Assembly (NCBI GenBank): GCA_046290675.1
Contig: JBKAHA010000013.1
Location: 62,001 to 126,000 of the forward strand
Source: Aureliella sp046290675
GTDB lineage: Bacteria; Planctomycetota; Planctomycetia; Pirellulales; Pirellulaceae
Direction: 5' to 3'
DNA: 64,000 bases
Each line of letters opens with the position of its first letter. The first letter of the stretch is position 1. Positions 55,514 to 64,000 of this stretch are shown here, one piece after another. The notes below the pieces were generated by a model. The model did not search any database. It saw nothing but the letters and a program-made list of their open reading frames with translations, and was not told where the DNA came from. Both the position numbers and the translations under genes were made by a program.

Positions 55514-56134
55514 ATGTCCGAAGCAGCCACAGAATCTTCTCCGCACCCCAGTTCTCACCAGGCAGGCGGATTTCGCAACTCCGGCAATTTCTACGTTCTC
55601 GTATTTGGCACCGTGATGCTCGTGGGCTTAGTCGCGCTCGCCTGGATTGGACGACCGCCGCGTCCTAAATTCGTCGGCGAGAAGCTGCCGCTAATTGACT
55701 TACAACCGTTACTCTACACGGACGGGCCGCTTGCAAACGAACAACTAGAAGGCAAGCTCGTGGTGCTTCATTTCTGGGGTACTTGGTGCCCACCATGTAT
55801 CGCAGAGTACCCAGAATTCGCTGCCTTTGCAGAACGCGTCAGTCAATCGCCGGATGTCATTGTTGCCTCCGTTTCTTGTTCCGCAGGCGTCGAGCTAGAC
55901 CTAGAGCAGCTGCGTGCCGAAACCGAAACATTTATGAATCAATACGGTGGTGCGATACCGACCTACTCTGACTCGACGGCCATGTCTCGCCAGCAATTCG
56001 CCATGCTTTCGCCCAACGGCTCTTTTGGCTATCCGACGACAATCCTGGTTGATCGGTCGGGCATGATTATTGATGCCTACCTGGGCCCAGCCAATATCCA
56101 GCGTCTGGAAGCGACGATCAAAAACAATCTCTAG
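55514..56134 (+). CDS. Membrane-anchored TlpA-like thioredoxin-fold protein
   Basis: A 206-residue protein with one N-terminal membrane helix (FYVLVFGTVMLVGLVALAWIG), then a periplasmic thioredoxin domain with the redox motif WGTWCPPCIAEYP near residue 95 and the cis-Pro loop GYPTTILVDRSGMI. TlpA-type proteins reduce disulfides in the periplasm, for example for cytochrome maturation. It follows the Gfo/Idh/MocA gene by about 100 bases on the same strand; no cytochrome genes are near. Confidence 0.88.
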   Translation: MSEAATESSPHPSSHQAGGFRNSGNFYVLVFGTVMLVGLVALAWIGRPPRPKFVGEKLPLIDLQPLLYTDGPLANEQLEGKLVVLHFWGTWCPPCIAEYPEFAAFAERVSQSPDVIVASVSCSAGVELDLEQLRAETETFMNQYGGAIPTYSDSTAMSRQQFAMLSPNGSFGYPTTILVDRSGMIIDAYLGPANIQRLEATIKNNL

Positions 56135-56156
56135 TCCAGAGGAACATGGCACCCGC

Positions 56157-57206
56157 TCAATGGGCTTGAAGCAGACCTTGCTTGAATGCGTGAACAGCGT
56201 CAGTCGGACTATCCGAGTTGTGAATCGCTCCACTGATGGCAACGCGACGAAAACCGGCGTCGACCACCGCACTCAGGTTATCCCTATCGATTCCGCCAAT
56301 CGCGAACGCTGGCGTATCGAGTTGCTGTACAACTTTGCTTAGAAACGCCGGCCCTGGAAACTCATCAAAGTCCTTCGTCCCTGACGGAAACGTTGGACCG
56401 CATCCGATGTAATCTGCTCCAGCTTCACAAGCCAATCGAGCCTGCACCATATCGTGGGTAGAGACACCAACCGCTAATTTGCGTCCCGCCACAGCCCGCA
56501 CGTCATTGATTGCCATATCGTCTTGACCAACATGCACTCCGTCTGCGGAAACGGCCAACGCGATATCAACGCGATCATTGATGACTAGCCGTGGGGACGA
56601 AGAAATAGATTTGGCAGCCCGCGCATATTGGACCAGCTTGGCACCATCGGCCGCTTTGTCTCGCAACTGGAACACATCCACGCCAGCTTCCGCTAACTCA
56701 CTGATGTAGGCCGTAAATCGGTCCAGCGGCAACGAACAATCAATCAATAGATAGATGTTCGCCGTTGCCGGATCCCATGCTTGGTGGATCAACCACAGCT
56801 CGACTTGAGCCAGCCGATCGTAGGCCAAATAGCGAAGCTGCTTGAGCCGTTCCGCCAAGTCAGGTGCAATTAGCTTGCCGCATTCCTCCAACTGTCGTAG
56901 TGCTTGCGTCGTACGCTCACAGGCAGCCGGCACCAACGACGCTAGATCGCTCCGCGATGACTCTCCACTGGCCGTGATCTCCGTTCCCGCATCCGTCTCA
57001 GTGAAACGAGCCTGAAGCCTGCGGACGCGGTTGAACTTTTGGATCAGTTCCCCCAGTTGATGTCGCAGCTCCTTGATGAGCCTTGCTGCCGACCCGCATT
57101 CTGAGTGCATGCGAGCAACGTCTTCAAGCGTCCGCAATCCCTCGGCAGCTCGATTTCCGTTGGCGTCAAGGATTCGGAACAGGTTGCTGTCTTCGTTATG
57201 AATCAC
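56157..57206 (-). CDS. thiE: Thiamine phosphate synthase with N-terminal extra domain
   Basis: Couples HMP-pyrophosphate and thiazole phosphate to thiamine phosphate. The C-terminal half (about residues 150-349) is ThiE: VDVFQLRDKAADGAKLV, VINDRVDIALAVSADGVHVGQDDM, GADYIGCGPTFPSGTKDF and AFAIGGIDRDNLSAVVDAGF. The N-terminal 140 residues form an all-helical domain (LDANGNRAAEGLRTLEDVARM...ERTTQALRQLEECGKL) found fused to ThiE in several phyla, sometimes labelled thiamine-phosphate synthase N-terminal domain, without a settled role. It is divergent from the tRNA gene. Confidence 0.93.
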   Translation of the reverse strand: MIHNEDSNLFRILDANGNRAAEGLRTLEDVARMHSECGSAARLIKELRHQLGELIQKFNRVRRLQARFTETDAGTEITASGESSRSDLASLVPAACERTTQALRQLEECGKLIAPDLAERLKQLRYLAYDRLAQVELWLIHQAWDPATANIYLLIDCSLPLDRFTAYISELAEAGVDVFQLRDKAADGAKLVQYARAAKSISSSPRLVINDRVDIALAVSADGVHVGQDDMAINDVRAVAGRKLAVGVSTHDMVQARLACEAGADYIGCGPTFPSGTKDFDEFPGPAFLSKVVQQLDTPAFAIGGIDRDNLSAVVDAGFRRVAISGAIHNSDSPTDAVHAFKQGLLQAH

Positions 57207-57321
57207 TCGCCCCTTTTGCAGAAATCGACAGTTCGAACGCCACGATTCTTTACCAAACCAAAACGAAACGCTATCGTAAATTTCCCGAATGAGTCCTGCC
57301 TTCGATTTCCAGGATTCAGCC

Positions 57322-57394
57322 GCCCGCGTAGCTCAGGGGATAGAGCAGTGCTTTCCTAAAGCAAAGGTCGCTGGTTCGAATCCAGCCGTGGGTG
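57322..57394 (+). tRNA. tRNA-Arg (anticodon CCT)
   Basis: Acceptor arm GCCCGCG pairs with CGTGGGT (57387-57393) with two G-U pairs. The D arm GCTC-AGGGGATA-GAGC, anticodon loop TTCCTAA (anticodon CCT, reading AGG), variable loop AGGTC and T arm GCTGG-TTCGAAT-CCAGC are all present. The anticodon stem has one mismatch at its base (G-A). No CCA end is encoded. The total of 73 bases is normal. Confidence 0.92.
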
Positions 57395-57423
57395 CCTCCT
57401 TTGACGTTACTGCTTGAGCGGCA

Positions 57424-58605
57424 CTATCTGAGGAATCGAATCCCGCCTTCGACGATTCGCCGCGACTCTTCCAGGACGGTTCGCCGCCAGGTCTGCGACG
57501 CAGGGGAGAACATCTCCAATAGATTCTCCTTCGCAGCCGTAACCTCTGGTAGACACGCTCTGCGCCCCTTCCGATCGTTGTCCTGCACCTGACCACTCTT
57601 TGAAGACCCGACCTGAGCTAGGCTCGTTTCATCAAAATAGGCGTTTTCTTGAACCAGTGCGTGCAGCACACGAAGGCTAGCGTAGGTGCCAAATTCGGCC
57701 ACAGCAAAATGAAAGTCAGGCACAAATCTCTTTTCTACCATCCAGCTTCCGAAACTCCCATTTGCCGCGTAAACACGATCACTTCCTTGCCGTCCAGCAT
57801 CTTGACGCAATTCGGTGAGCTTGGCTTTTGGCGGAATACAATCCACCAACCTCTCGCGATTCGTCGCATCTAATTTGGATTCCCAGAATAGTTGCAACTC
57901 GCCGTTGCGGCCCAACCCTGTATGAAGGTCCAATTGAAGACACCGCGTCACCCCATTTAGCCATTGCGGAAAACGCTCTTCTAACCAAGCGACTTGAGGT
58001 GCGGGCCCACGGCCGCCGAAGAAAAGGCCTTCGGGAAAATCATATTGACCAGCTGCAACGGCATCACGAACTTGAATAAATCCATACTTTCGAATCGCCA
58101 TCAGCGCACGCAACCAAAAGTACCAACGATTGCTGCGTTGCCCTTTCTTGGGATTCAACAATGGATTCAGCTTCGCATATAGCTCATTTGCAGGAACCAG
58201 TTCATGAGCTTCACCACGCTGCCAATCTCGAAAATTGCGATTGAGGTCGCGGTTCGCATCGTCAACGCGGCGGAAATGCGAGAAGCCGAAAGGGTTCAAC
58301 GCGTGGATCAAGATCAGTTTGCAGTCTGGCAGACTTACTCGTCGCCAATCTTCCAGACATTGCGAAAGAACTGCCGAACCGAACAAAGCCTCGACACCAT
58401 GTAGCCCGGTTGAAATCACCAAACAAGAGTCGCCGCATGCGCGCGGTTCATATTTTGCGGTAGCGCAATGAACCGGTTTTCCGTCCGCGCCAACGCCAAA
58501 CGCAGGCGAAATATCGACCTGCATTCCAAGCTCAAGGGCCTGCTGGCAAAAAAGTGCATGACTGACGCGAAAATCGCGTTCAAAGTGCTGGTCCCAATCT
58601 GCCAA
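57424..58605 (-). CDS. M14-type metallopeptidase family protein (DUF2817)
   Basis: A 393-residue protein related to zinc carboxypeptidases. Likely metal-binding residues are in STGLHGVEALFGS (H-x-x-E) and LQLDLHTGLGRNGELQLF, and HALNPFGFSHFRRVDDANRDLNRNF is highly typical of DUF2817 proteins. There is no signal peptide, so it is cytoplasmic. The start is TTG at 58605 with GAGG 7 bases upstream. Peptidase activity is a family-level inference. Confidence 0.85.
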   Translation of the reverse strand: MADWDQHFERDFRVSHALFCQQALELGMQVDISPAFGVGADGKPVHCATAKYEPRACGDSCLVISTGLHGVEALFGSAVLSQCLEDWRRVSLPDCKLILIHALNPFGFSHFRRVDDANRDLNRNFRDWQRGEAHELVPANELYAKLNPLLNPKKGQRSNRWYFWLRALMAIRKYGFIQVRDAVAAGQYDFPEGLFFGGRGPAPQVAWLEERFPQWLNGVTRCLQLDLHTGLGRNGELQLFWESKLDATNRERLVDCIPPKAKLTELRQDAGRQGSDRVYAANGSFGSWMVEKRFVPDFHFAVAEFGTYASLRVLHALVQENAYFDETSLAQVGSSKSGQVQDNDRKGRRACLPEVTAAKENLLEMFSPASQTWRRTVLEESRRIVEGGIRFLR

Positions 58606-58993
58606 CTCTACACCTCGCTCCTAGCAAGATATGCGTTTTGGAAGTTCCGTTGATGGTGCCGCACAGGCTCGCAGGCTGTGCCTATCGACAGCAAGAACGC
58701 GCTTGTAGGTCAAGCCAGTCCGTCGCTTGTGGACAATCGCCGCGCGGTGGGGAAACGCCATAAAACCTCAGGTAATCCAGCAAGTATGCGTATTTTGGGC
58801 CCCAGAAACACTAGGTGTCCACAGCTGCGACCTACATTTCGTAGGTGAGTGCTAACCCGCTTTTTGAGCCGATTTCGCGGATCTGATGTAATTCCGCGAC
58901 TGCAGGACCCGAAAATAGAGGTGTACGTGAACATTCATCATTTCTTAACATAATTGAGGTAGCGGGTCATCTAACAGCACAGCGAGGTAGAAA
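58606..58993. other. Intergenic region, no gene seen
   Basis: About 390 bases between divergent genes. A short inverted repeat GCACAG...CTGTGC (58661-58681) that also contains a doubled CAGGCT is visible. Short open frames lack protein character. Promoters for both neighbours probably lie here. Confidence 0.45.
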
Positions 58994-59920
58994 TTGGATC
59001 TGGTCGTCACAGCGATGCTTCTTTCTTACGCTGCGGTAGTCACCTTCCGCCTCGGTAAGAAGTACAGCCTCAAGTCGACCAAAGACTCCTCTATCCCAGC
59101 TGCAATCCTTCTGGTCGTCTCAATCATTATCTCGTGGAATTCGACATACAGCCTCCGCTGGGCTCAGATCGTCCCACATGGATCTTCTCTACTCCTCGCC
59201 AACGCGCCGCTGGCGCTGCTGATTGCTGTCGCAGGACTCGTTGCGGGTTTGCGAAATCTGTCCCTTGTGCGGAGATATTTGCTCGCCAGTTCACTCGCGT
59301 TCACCGCAGTCGCCATGGTTGGCTCTGTCATCCTTAACCATCATTGGTCACCCATTTCTATCGACGCAGCGGCAGAGTGGAACGATGGCGTTTGCCTTCA
59401 AACACACGAAGCGTCTTGCGCTCCCGCGGCTTCAGTCACACTTCTGAGCGCGTACGGCATCGCGACGTCGGAACGAGAAATGGCGGGGCGCTGTTTTACC
59501 AGCAGCAACGGTACACTTTCGCTGGCAGCCTATCGTGGCATCTCCAACGTGCTGCAATCCTATCCGTATGCGGCGCGAGCCTTGGTCGACGACCCAGGCG
59601 AGGTCGACTCGACTGAGTTGGTGTCCAAACTGCCGCTCATGGCGTTAGTTAGCTTCGAGGAACAACTTGCCCATTCGACGGTTGCATCTCAAAAACGACG
59701 ACCAGACGCTGGCTTCCTCCAGTCAGGTATCTTGCCGAGAATTGCGGCTTCCCTGCCCAAACCACCCAATGAGCAACATGCCGTGGTTCTCACAGGCCGG
59801 TTCTCCAACGGAGACTGGCAAGTCGCCGACCCTGCCGTTGGACGCGTCCGCTGGTCTGACGACTACTTTCGAAGCATCTGGGTCGGTGAAGGTATTTACG
59901 TGATCTCCCCTGCCAAATAG
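58994..59920 (+). CDS. Membrane-anchored C39-like cysteine peptidase
   Basis: A 308-residue protein with about four N-terminal membrane helices (residues 1-115), followed by a C39-like peptidase domain. The likely catalytic residues are the oxyanion Gln 136 and Cys 142 in CLQTHEASCAPAASVTLL, His 262 in EQHAVVLTGRF and Asp 279 in WQVADPAVGRVRW. The domain follows the membrane part. C39 peptidases usually remove double-glycine leaders from exported peptides. TTG start with GAGG 6 bases upstream. The next gene on the strand encodes an ABC exporter with no such domain. Confidence 0.83.
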   Translation: MDLVVTAMLLSYAAVVTFRLGKKYSLKSTKDSSIPAAILLVVSIIISWNSTYSLRWAQIVPHGSSLLLANAPLALLIAVAGLVAGLRNLSLVRRYLLASSLAFTAVAMVGSVILNHHWSPISIDAAAEWNDGVCLQTHEASCAPAASVTLLSAYGIATSEREMAGRCFTSSNGTLSLAAYRGISNVLQSYPYAARALVDDPGEVDSTELVSKLPLMALVSFEEQLAHSTVASQKRRPDAGFLQSGILPRIAASLPKPPNEQHAVVLTGRFSNGDWQVADPAVGRVRWSDDYFRSIWVGEGIYVISPAK

Positions 59921-60208
59921 CTAAGCTACGCGACGGACGCACGCTTCGACATCCGGGCATCCGGTTAGGCTCGACCTCCCACCTGCTGTTGCACAGACAG
60001 CCGCGAATCTTGCCCGAATTTACTACTTGGCCTTCTCCGCTATAGTGCTCTAGTGTTGTTCTGGCTCTTCCATGACCAGAACCATCACAGCGAACCGATG
60101 CGTGTCCTCGACCCGAGCATCGCAGTACCAGTGCCTTCCCCGCCGGTGTCTTCGAGTTTCCATTCATCCAAAATCGATTTCCGCGAGATCTGACGCGATC
60201 CAATTCTT

Positions 60209-62167
60209 ATGTCCAATCAAAGCAGTCGCACTCGCTACGAAGCCTATCGAGAAGAACTCGCCGAACGCCGTGAAAAGGCAAACTCGAAAGCAGAATCGGA
60301 CCCCGGTGGCGATCCCCATTCGCATGGCCATTCCCCCAGCAGCCATGAACGACAGCGGAGCTTCTGGGTTCTGTTGGCCAAGTTCTGGGCTCAATTGGTC
60401 GGCCATCGTCGAAAAGTCATTATCGCGTTGGCGACACTCACCGTTTCAACGTTGCTCGGCTTAATTCCTCCAGCAGGAACAAAACTCGCGATCGATTACG
60501 TGCTAACTGAGCCGCCCAGATCGATGCCTGACTGGACGCCGGACCTCTTTCAAGGCTTGTCACGTATGGGCCTGTTGTGGGCGATCGCTGTGGGCGTCAC
60601 ATGCGTGACCCTAGCGAAAACACTAGTCCACCTGTGGGGTAGATGGTACGCCACGAAAGCCGTCAACATGGTTCAGGCTGACATCCGCCGAAGAGTCTTC
60701 GAGCATTCGATGCGGCTGCCATTGCACCGAATACAGGAGCTCAAGAGCGGCGGAGCAACCAGCCTGATTCGCGAGGACGCCGGCGGGATCGCGGATCTGA
60801 TTTTCAACATGCTGTATAACCCCTGGCAAGCCATCATCCAGCTGATTGGCAGCCTCTGTATTCTTCTGCTGGTGGACTGGCGATTGATGCTGGGCGGCCT
60901 CTGTCTACTCCCCGCCGTTTGGATCACCCACCGGACTTGGATTCACCGTGTGCGACCACTTTACAAGGATATTCGGAAGCGCCGCCAATCAATTGACGCG
61001 GCAACAACGGAAACGTTTGGCGGCATCCGAGTGGTGCGGACTTTTGCGCGAAATAAAACGGAGTCCAACCGATTTACTCGCAACACGCACTTGCTCGCTC
61101 GGCAACAGCTCATGGTTTGGTGGGCAACCCGGATCATCGAAGTGATTTGGGACGTGCTCATTCCCGTCGCGTCCACTGGCCTACTCATCTACGGCGGATG
61201 GCAGATATTGAATGCACAGCTCACGCTCGGTGATCTGATGATGTTCCTCATCTACCTAACGATGCTGCTTGGCCCAATTGCTTCCATCGCGTCCAGCGCA
61301 ATGGCATTCCAAAACAACCTTGCCGGACTCGATCGTGTGCTCGACCTCATGTCAGAAGACACCGAGAGCGAAGCCGAAACCGGACTGACTCAGCTCGACA
61401 AGCCTCAGGTCGCCGGGGGAATGCGATTCGAACACGTTCACTTCCAATACCCTGGCACGGAAAAACCTGTGCTGGAAGACATCAGCTTCGATGTGCCTCC
61501 CGGATCAACGGTCGCACTTGTTGGTCGAAGCGGCGCCGGAAAGACAACGCTTTGCAACTTAGTCGCAAGATTTTATCGACCGACTCATGGCGATATCTTC
61601 CTGGATGATCAGAATCTGAAACAACTCAATTTGGAATCCTACCGGCGGCTTCTTGGAGTTGTGGAACAGGACGTGTTCATGTTCGACGGAACAGTCCGCG
61701 ACAACATTGCATATGGTCGTCGCGGGGCCGAAGAAGACGACATTGTGCAAGCCGCCGAAGCTGCCGCTGCGAGGGAGTTCATCGAAGCACTTCCACAAGG
61801 CTTTGATACCTTCATCGGGGAACGCGGAGTTAAACTGAGTGGCGGCCAGCGGCAACGACTTGCCATCGCCCGTGCGATACTCGCCGCTCCAAGATTACTA
61901 ATCCTCGACGAAGCGACGAGTAATTTAGACAGCGAAAGTGAGCGGCTCATTCAGAACAGTCTTAGACAGCTCTTGCAAGGCCGAACCGCGTTCGTAATCG
62001 CACACCGGCTAAGCACCATCAAACACGCTGACCTAATCTTAGTCCTTGACGAAGGTCGGATCATTGAGCGTGGCACGCATCAGGAATTGCTCCAGCGGGG
62101 CGGAGCATATCAAAAAATGGTCATGCTTCAGACTGAAGATATTGAACCCGCTAACCAATTGACGTAG
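60209..62167 (+). CDS. ABC transporter, fused permease and ATP-binding protein
   Basis: A 652-residue half-transporter of the exporter type. It has a charged, His-rich N-terminal head (about 60 residues), six membrane helices, then the ATPase domain with Walker A GRSGAGKTTLCN, the Q loop VVEQDVFMFDGTV, the signature LSGGQRQRLAIARAIL, Walker B LLILDEATSNLD and the H loop AHRLSTI. It resembles MsbA/lipid or peptide exporters and would act as a homodimer. It lies about 290 bases after a C39-like peptidase gene. Substrate not determined. Confidence 0.93.
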   Translation: MSNQSSRTRYEAYREELAERREKANSKAESDPGGDPHSHGHSPSSHERQRSFWVLLAKFWAQLVGHRRKVIIALATLTVSTLLGLIPPAGTKLAIDYVLTEPPRSMPDWTPDLFQGLSRMGLLWAIAVGVTCVTLAKTLVHLWGRWYATKAVNMVQADIRRRVFEHSMRLPLHRIQELKSGGATSLIREDAGGIADLIFNMLYNPWQAIIQLIGSLCILLLVDWRLMLGGLCLLPAVWITHRTWIHRVRPLYKDIRKRRQSIDAATTETFGGIRVVRTFARNKTESNRFTRNTHLLARQQLMVWWATRIIEVIWDVLIPVASTGLLIYGGWQILNAQLTLGDLMMFLIYLTMLLGPIASIASSAMAFQNNLAGLDRVLDLMSEDTESEAETGLTQLDKPQVAGGMRFEHVHFQYPGTEKPVLEDISFDVPPGSTVALVGRSGAGKTTLCNLVARFYRPTHGDIFLDDQNLKQLNLESYRRLLGVVEQDVFMFDGTVRDNIAYGRRGAEEDDIVQAAEAAAAREFIEALPQGFDTFIGERGVKLSGGQRQRLAIARAILAAPRLLILDEATSNLDSESERLIQNSLRQLLQGRTAFVIAHRLSTIKHADLILVLDEGRIIERGTHQELLQRGGAYQKMVMLQTEDIEPANQLT

Positions 62168-62220
62168 CCCACCTGCAGAATCGGCCCTTGGTTCGATCGA
62201 TGTACTGCGGTAGCGTGCAG

Positions 62221-62892
62221 CTAACGAATGACACCGCCAACGATCGGCACGAGGAAATTCCCCAGCAGAAAGACGAGGGTTAGCCAGGCAGCCAATACGA
62301 CCCTAGGCTGCCTCGACCCTCGCTCGAGGACACGCAGGAAGTCCACAAACGGACGGACGATAAGGCCCACGACGAACGCGCAAAGCACATCGAACTGGAC
62401 AAGCCAGGTGATCGTTTCTCCCATGGCGACCTGTGTGAGAACAAATCCAAGCACAGCAACCACGCCACTCGCAACCACACCTAACCACCGATTTTTGGGC
62501 AAGCTTACTCCTGCGAATCCTCCCGTAGACGAACCAACAATTCCCCAGCCAACGGGCACCGCCTGATTGGGCAAGGTGCCACCTGCAACTGCGACGAACG
62601 CAATCAAGCTAATTAGGGCCGACCAGAAGAGCCCGTCTCCTAGATTGCGACCAATGGCACCCGCGAAACTGCCAATTACAATCACGGCTGCCATGTAGAG
62701 CGCGGCTTGCCTGACAGCTTCAGGCCCTAGCGATTGTGCGTACGCCAAGAGCAAGCCTAAGGCCGTGGTCAGCCAGAAGATATCTCTCAACTTCCATTGA
62801 GTGCCACGCGATTGGGGTTGGCATTCATCCGCTGCGGACAGTGAGATCGATTCGTCGCTTTTGCTATGCACGGGCGTCTCCAATCCAGCCAT
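62221..62892 (-). CDS. Small multi-span membrane protein of unknown function
   Basis: A 223-residue protein with an acidic N-terminal head (SKSDESISLSAADECQPQSRG) and about six hydrophobic helices. WKLRDIFWLTTALGLLLAYAQSL resembles a recurrent planctomycete membrane-protein opening in which W-x-x-x-D-x-x-W/F-L precedes the first helix. Function unknown. ATG at 62892 is used. It is divergent from the RadC-type gene. Confidence 0.72.
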   Translation of the reverse strand: MAGLETPVHSKSDESISLSAADECQPQSRGTQWKLRDIFWLTTALGLLLAYAQSLGPEAVRQAALYMAAVIVIGSFAGAIGRNLGDGLFWSALISLIAFVAVAGGTLPNQAVPVGWGIVGSSTGGFAGVSLPKNRWLGVVASGVVAVLGFVLTQVAMGETITWLVQFDVLCAFVVGLIVRPFVDFLRVLERGSRQPRVVLAAWLTLVFLLGNFLVPIVGGVIR

Positions 62893-62965
62893 AAGGGTGT
62901 TGTGGGGGAGTTGGGCTCGTTACCGCCATTCCAATCATACGTTCCGCGGACGCAGAAGGTTTGCA

Positions 62966-63925
62966 ATGTCCAACGCGACGTCGAGTCGACAGAGTAAGTT
63001 TCAAGAAGTGCTGCGAGTAGCACTTTCGTTAGACACGTTCGCACACGCGGAAATTGCCGAGCTTTGCGAAGAATCGAAACCACGCTTCATCAACAATGTT
63101 GTCAAACAACTGGCTGCGGATCAACTCATTGTTCTGATCAATAGCGACGCTAAGGCTTCACGATACGCCTGGCTTGGTGATCGCCGTCAATTTGATGCTG
63201 ACAAATGGGTCCACGAGCAGATCCACGGTGGAAACCAAGTTAGCAATGCCCCCAAAGAAGAGCGACCCCGCGAACGCCTGCTCGAGCAAGGTGTACGCTC
63301 GCTCAAAAATGGAGAACTGCTGGCGATCTTGATTCGGTCGGGAAGAAAGGGTGAATCCGCAGTTCAATCCGGACAGCGAGTTGCCTCGCATTTTGAATCA
63401 AAACTAGAGCAGCTTCCCGAGTATTCGCCGATCGAATTAAAGGAAATCAGCACGGCCGTCTCGTCCGTCGCATATTGCCAGATCATGGCGGGAATAGAAC
63501 TGGGACGCCGCGTATCCGAAGCAATCGAGCAGCGAACTCCCGCTCCTAAGATCAACAGCACTCGAGCGGCCGTCGACTATTGCTCCCGACATTTTGCTCG
63601 TCTCGCCAGTGATGGTCATCAGGAGGAATTCCATATCGTCACGCTCGATACGAAACTACAACCTATTCAGAGCCATCGCATCACGGTCGGCACCTTGGAT
63701 GCCAGTCTCGTTCATCCGCGCGAAGTCTTCCGTGCGGCGATTCGAGATTCGGCCTCGTCGATTCTGTTAGTGCACAACCATCCTTCAGGAGATCCGACAC
63801 CCAGCCGCCAGGATCACGAGGTCACCACCCGCCTAAAGAGCGTCGGTGAGCTGATCGGGATTCAAGTGATCGACCATGTTATCGTCGCACGCAGCGAAAC
63901 AATCAGCATGGCGGAATGGGATTAA
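62966..63925 (+). CDS. RadC-type JAB/MPN-domain protein
   Basis: A 319-residue protein. The N-terminal part has a winged-helix-like segment (residues 10-65), then the RadC region PRERLLEQGVRSLKNGELLAILIRSG with a helix-hairpin-helix-like context. The C-terminal JAMM metal motif is complete: LVHNHPSGDPTPSRQD (H-x-H...S...D), with the catalytic Glu in EEFHIVTLD. RadC was first linked to DNA repair but its activity is unsettled. The added N-terminal winged-helix-like segment is not in ordinary RadC. The ATG at 62966 has AGAAGG upstream; the open frame starting at 62801 overlaps the divergent gene. Confidence 0.88.
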   Translation: MSNATSSRQSKFQEVLRVALSLDTFAHAEIAELCEESKPRFINNVVKQLAADQLIVLINSDAKASRYAWLGDRRQFDADKWVHEQIHGGNQVSNAPKEERPRERLLEQGVRSLKNGELLAILIRSGRKGESAVQSGQRVASHFESKLEQLPEYSPIELKEISTAVSSVAYCQIMAGIELGRRVSEAIEQRTPAPKINSTRAAVDYCSRHFARLASDGHQEEFHIVTLDTKLQPIQSHRITVGTLDASLVHPREVFRAAIRDSASSILLVHNHPSGDPTPSRQDHEVTTRLKSVGELIGIQVIDHVIVARSETISMAEWD

Positions 63926-64000
63926 CAACTCGTCCGCGTGCAGAAGCCCAGGATTCTGCAGGAGCGATCAGACGGTCAGTTGAACAACCGGAGTCGTTTG

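Noticed and set aside
58661..58681. Terminator hairpin between divergent genes
   Set aside because: Neither gene ends here, and no T run follows.

Overview
The window looks like a piece of a planctomycete chromosome, most likely of the Pirellulaceae (Rhodopirellula-like). This rests on gene content, not on a database search. It holds a secreted sulfatase, a SUMF1-domain protein, two Tat-type Gfo/Idh/MocA oxidoreductases, a PQQ-type beta-propeller, ThuA and isochorismatase domains, a glycosylasparaginase with a Tat-like leader, many TPR proteins, an LDH-type malate dehydrogenase and GlnRS. Genes lie on both strands in short operons or singly, with moderate GC and several TTG/GTG starts. There is no prophage, insertion sequence, CRISPR array or rRNA. 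One tRNA gene, tRNA-Arg(CCT), is present.

Layout. 0-9 kb: a membrane protein cut by the left edge, a secreted beta-propeller, a sulfatase divergent from an exported unknown, glnS, and a PhyH oxygenase divergent from a glycosylasparaginase. 9-18.6 kb: moeA, an RND efflux pair (adaptor and pump), a ThuA gene and an isochorismatase gene that look like one gene broken by a frameshift, mobA and a DUF423 gene. 18.7-27.2 kb: M32 carboxypeptidase, alpha/beta hydrolase, Gfo/Idh/MocA and SUMF1 genes, apbE, and an RsuA-family pseudouridine synthase with a long charged tail. 27.2-36 kb: pyrK, a low-complexity lipoprotein, a protein with an 18-bp tandem repeat, a hydrolase-fold protein lacking its catalytic Ser and His, mdh and a 983-residue membrane protein.

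36-42.5 kb: a five-gene same-strand cluster with two exported TPR-type proteins, an ExbB/TolQ-like subunit and two ExbD/TolR-like subunits. It is probably a proton-driven envelope machine. 42.5-50.5 kb: a Xer-type recombinase divergent from galE, an acyltransferase, an ABC-2-type permease and two overlapping DUF21/CBS genes. 50.5-57.2 kb: a small conserved-looking protein, a TPR lipoprotein, hsp20, a CYTH protein, a second Gfo/Idh/MocA protein, a TlpA-like thioredoxin and thiE. 57.3-64 kb: the tRNA, an M14-type peptidase, a membrane-anchored C39-like peptidase followed by an ABC exporter, a membrane protein and a RadC-type JAB protein.

The observations most worth following are: (1) the isochorismatase-ThuA reading-frame break at a four-base homopolymer; (2) the separate C39-like peptidase and ABC exporter genes; (3) the TPR-TPR-ExbB-ExbD-ExbD cluster; (4) the catalytically dead-looking hydrolase; (5) an in-frame 18-bp tandem expansion; and (6) several small hairpins and palindromes in intergenic DNA. 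No clearly new defence or mobile system was seen.
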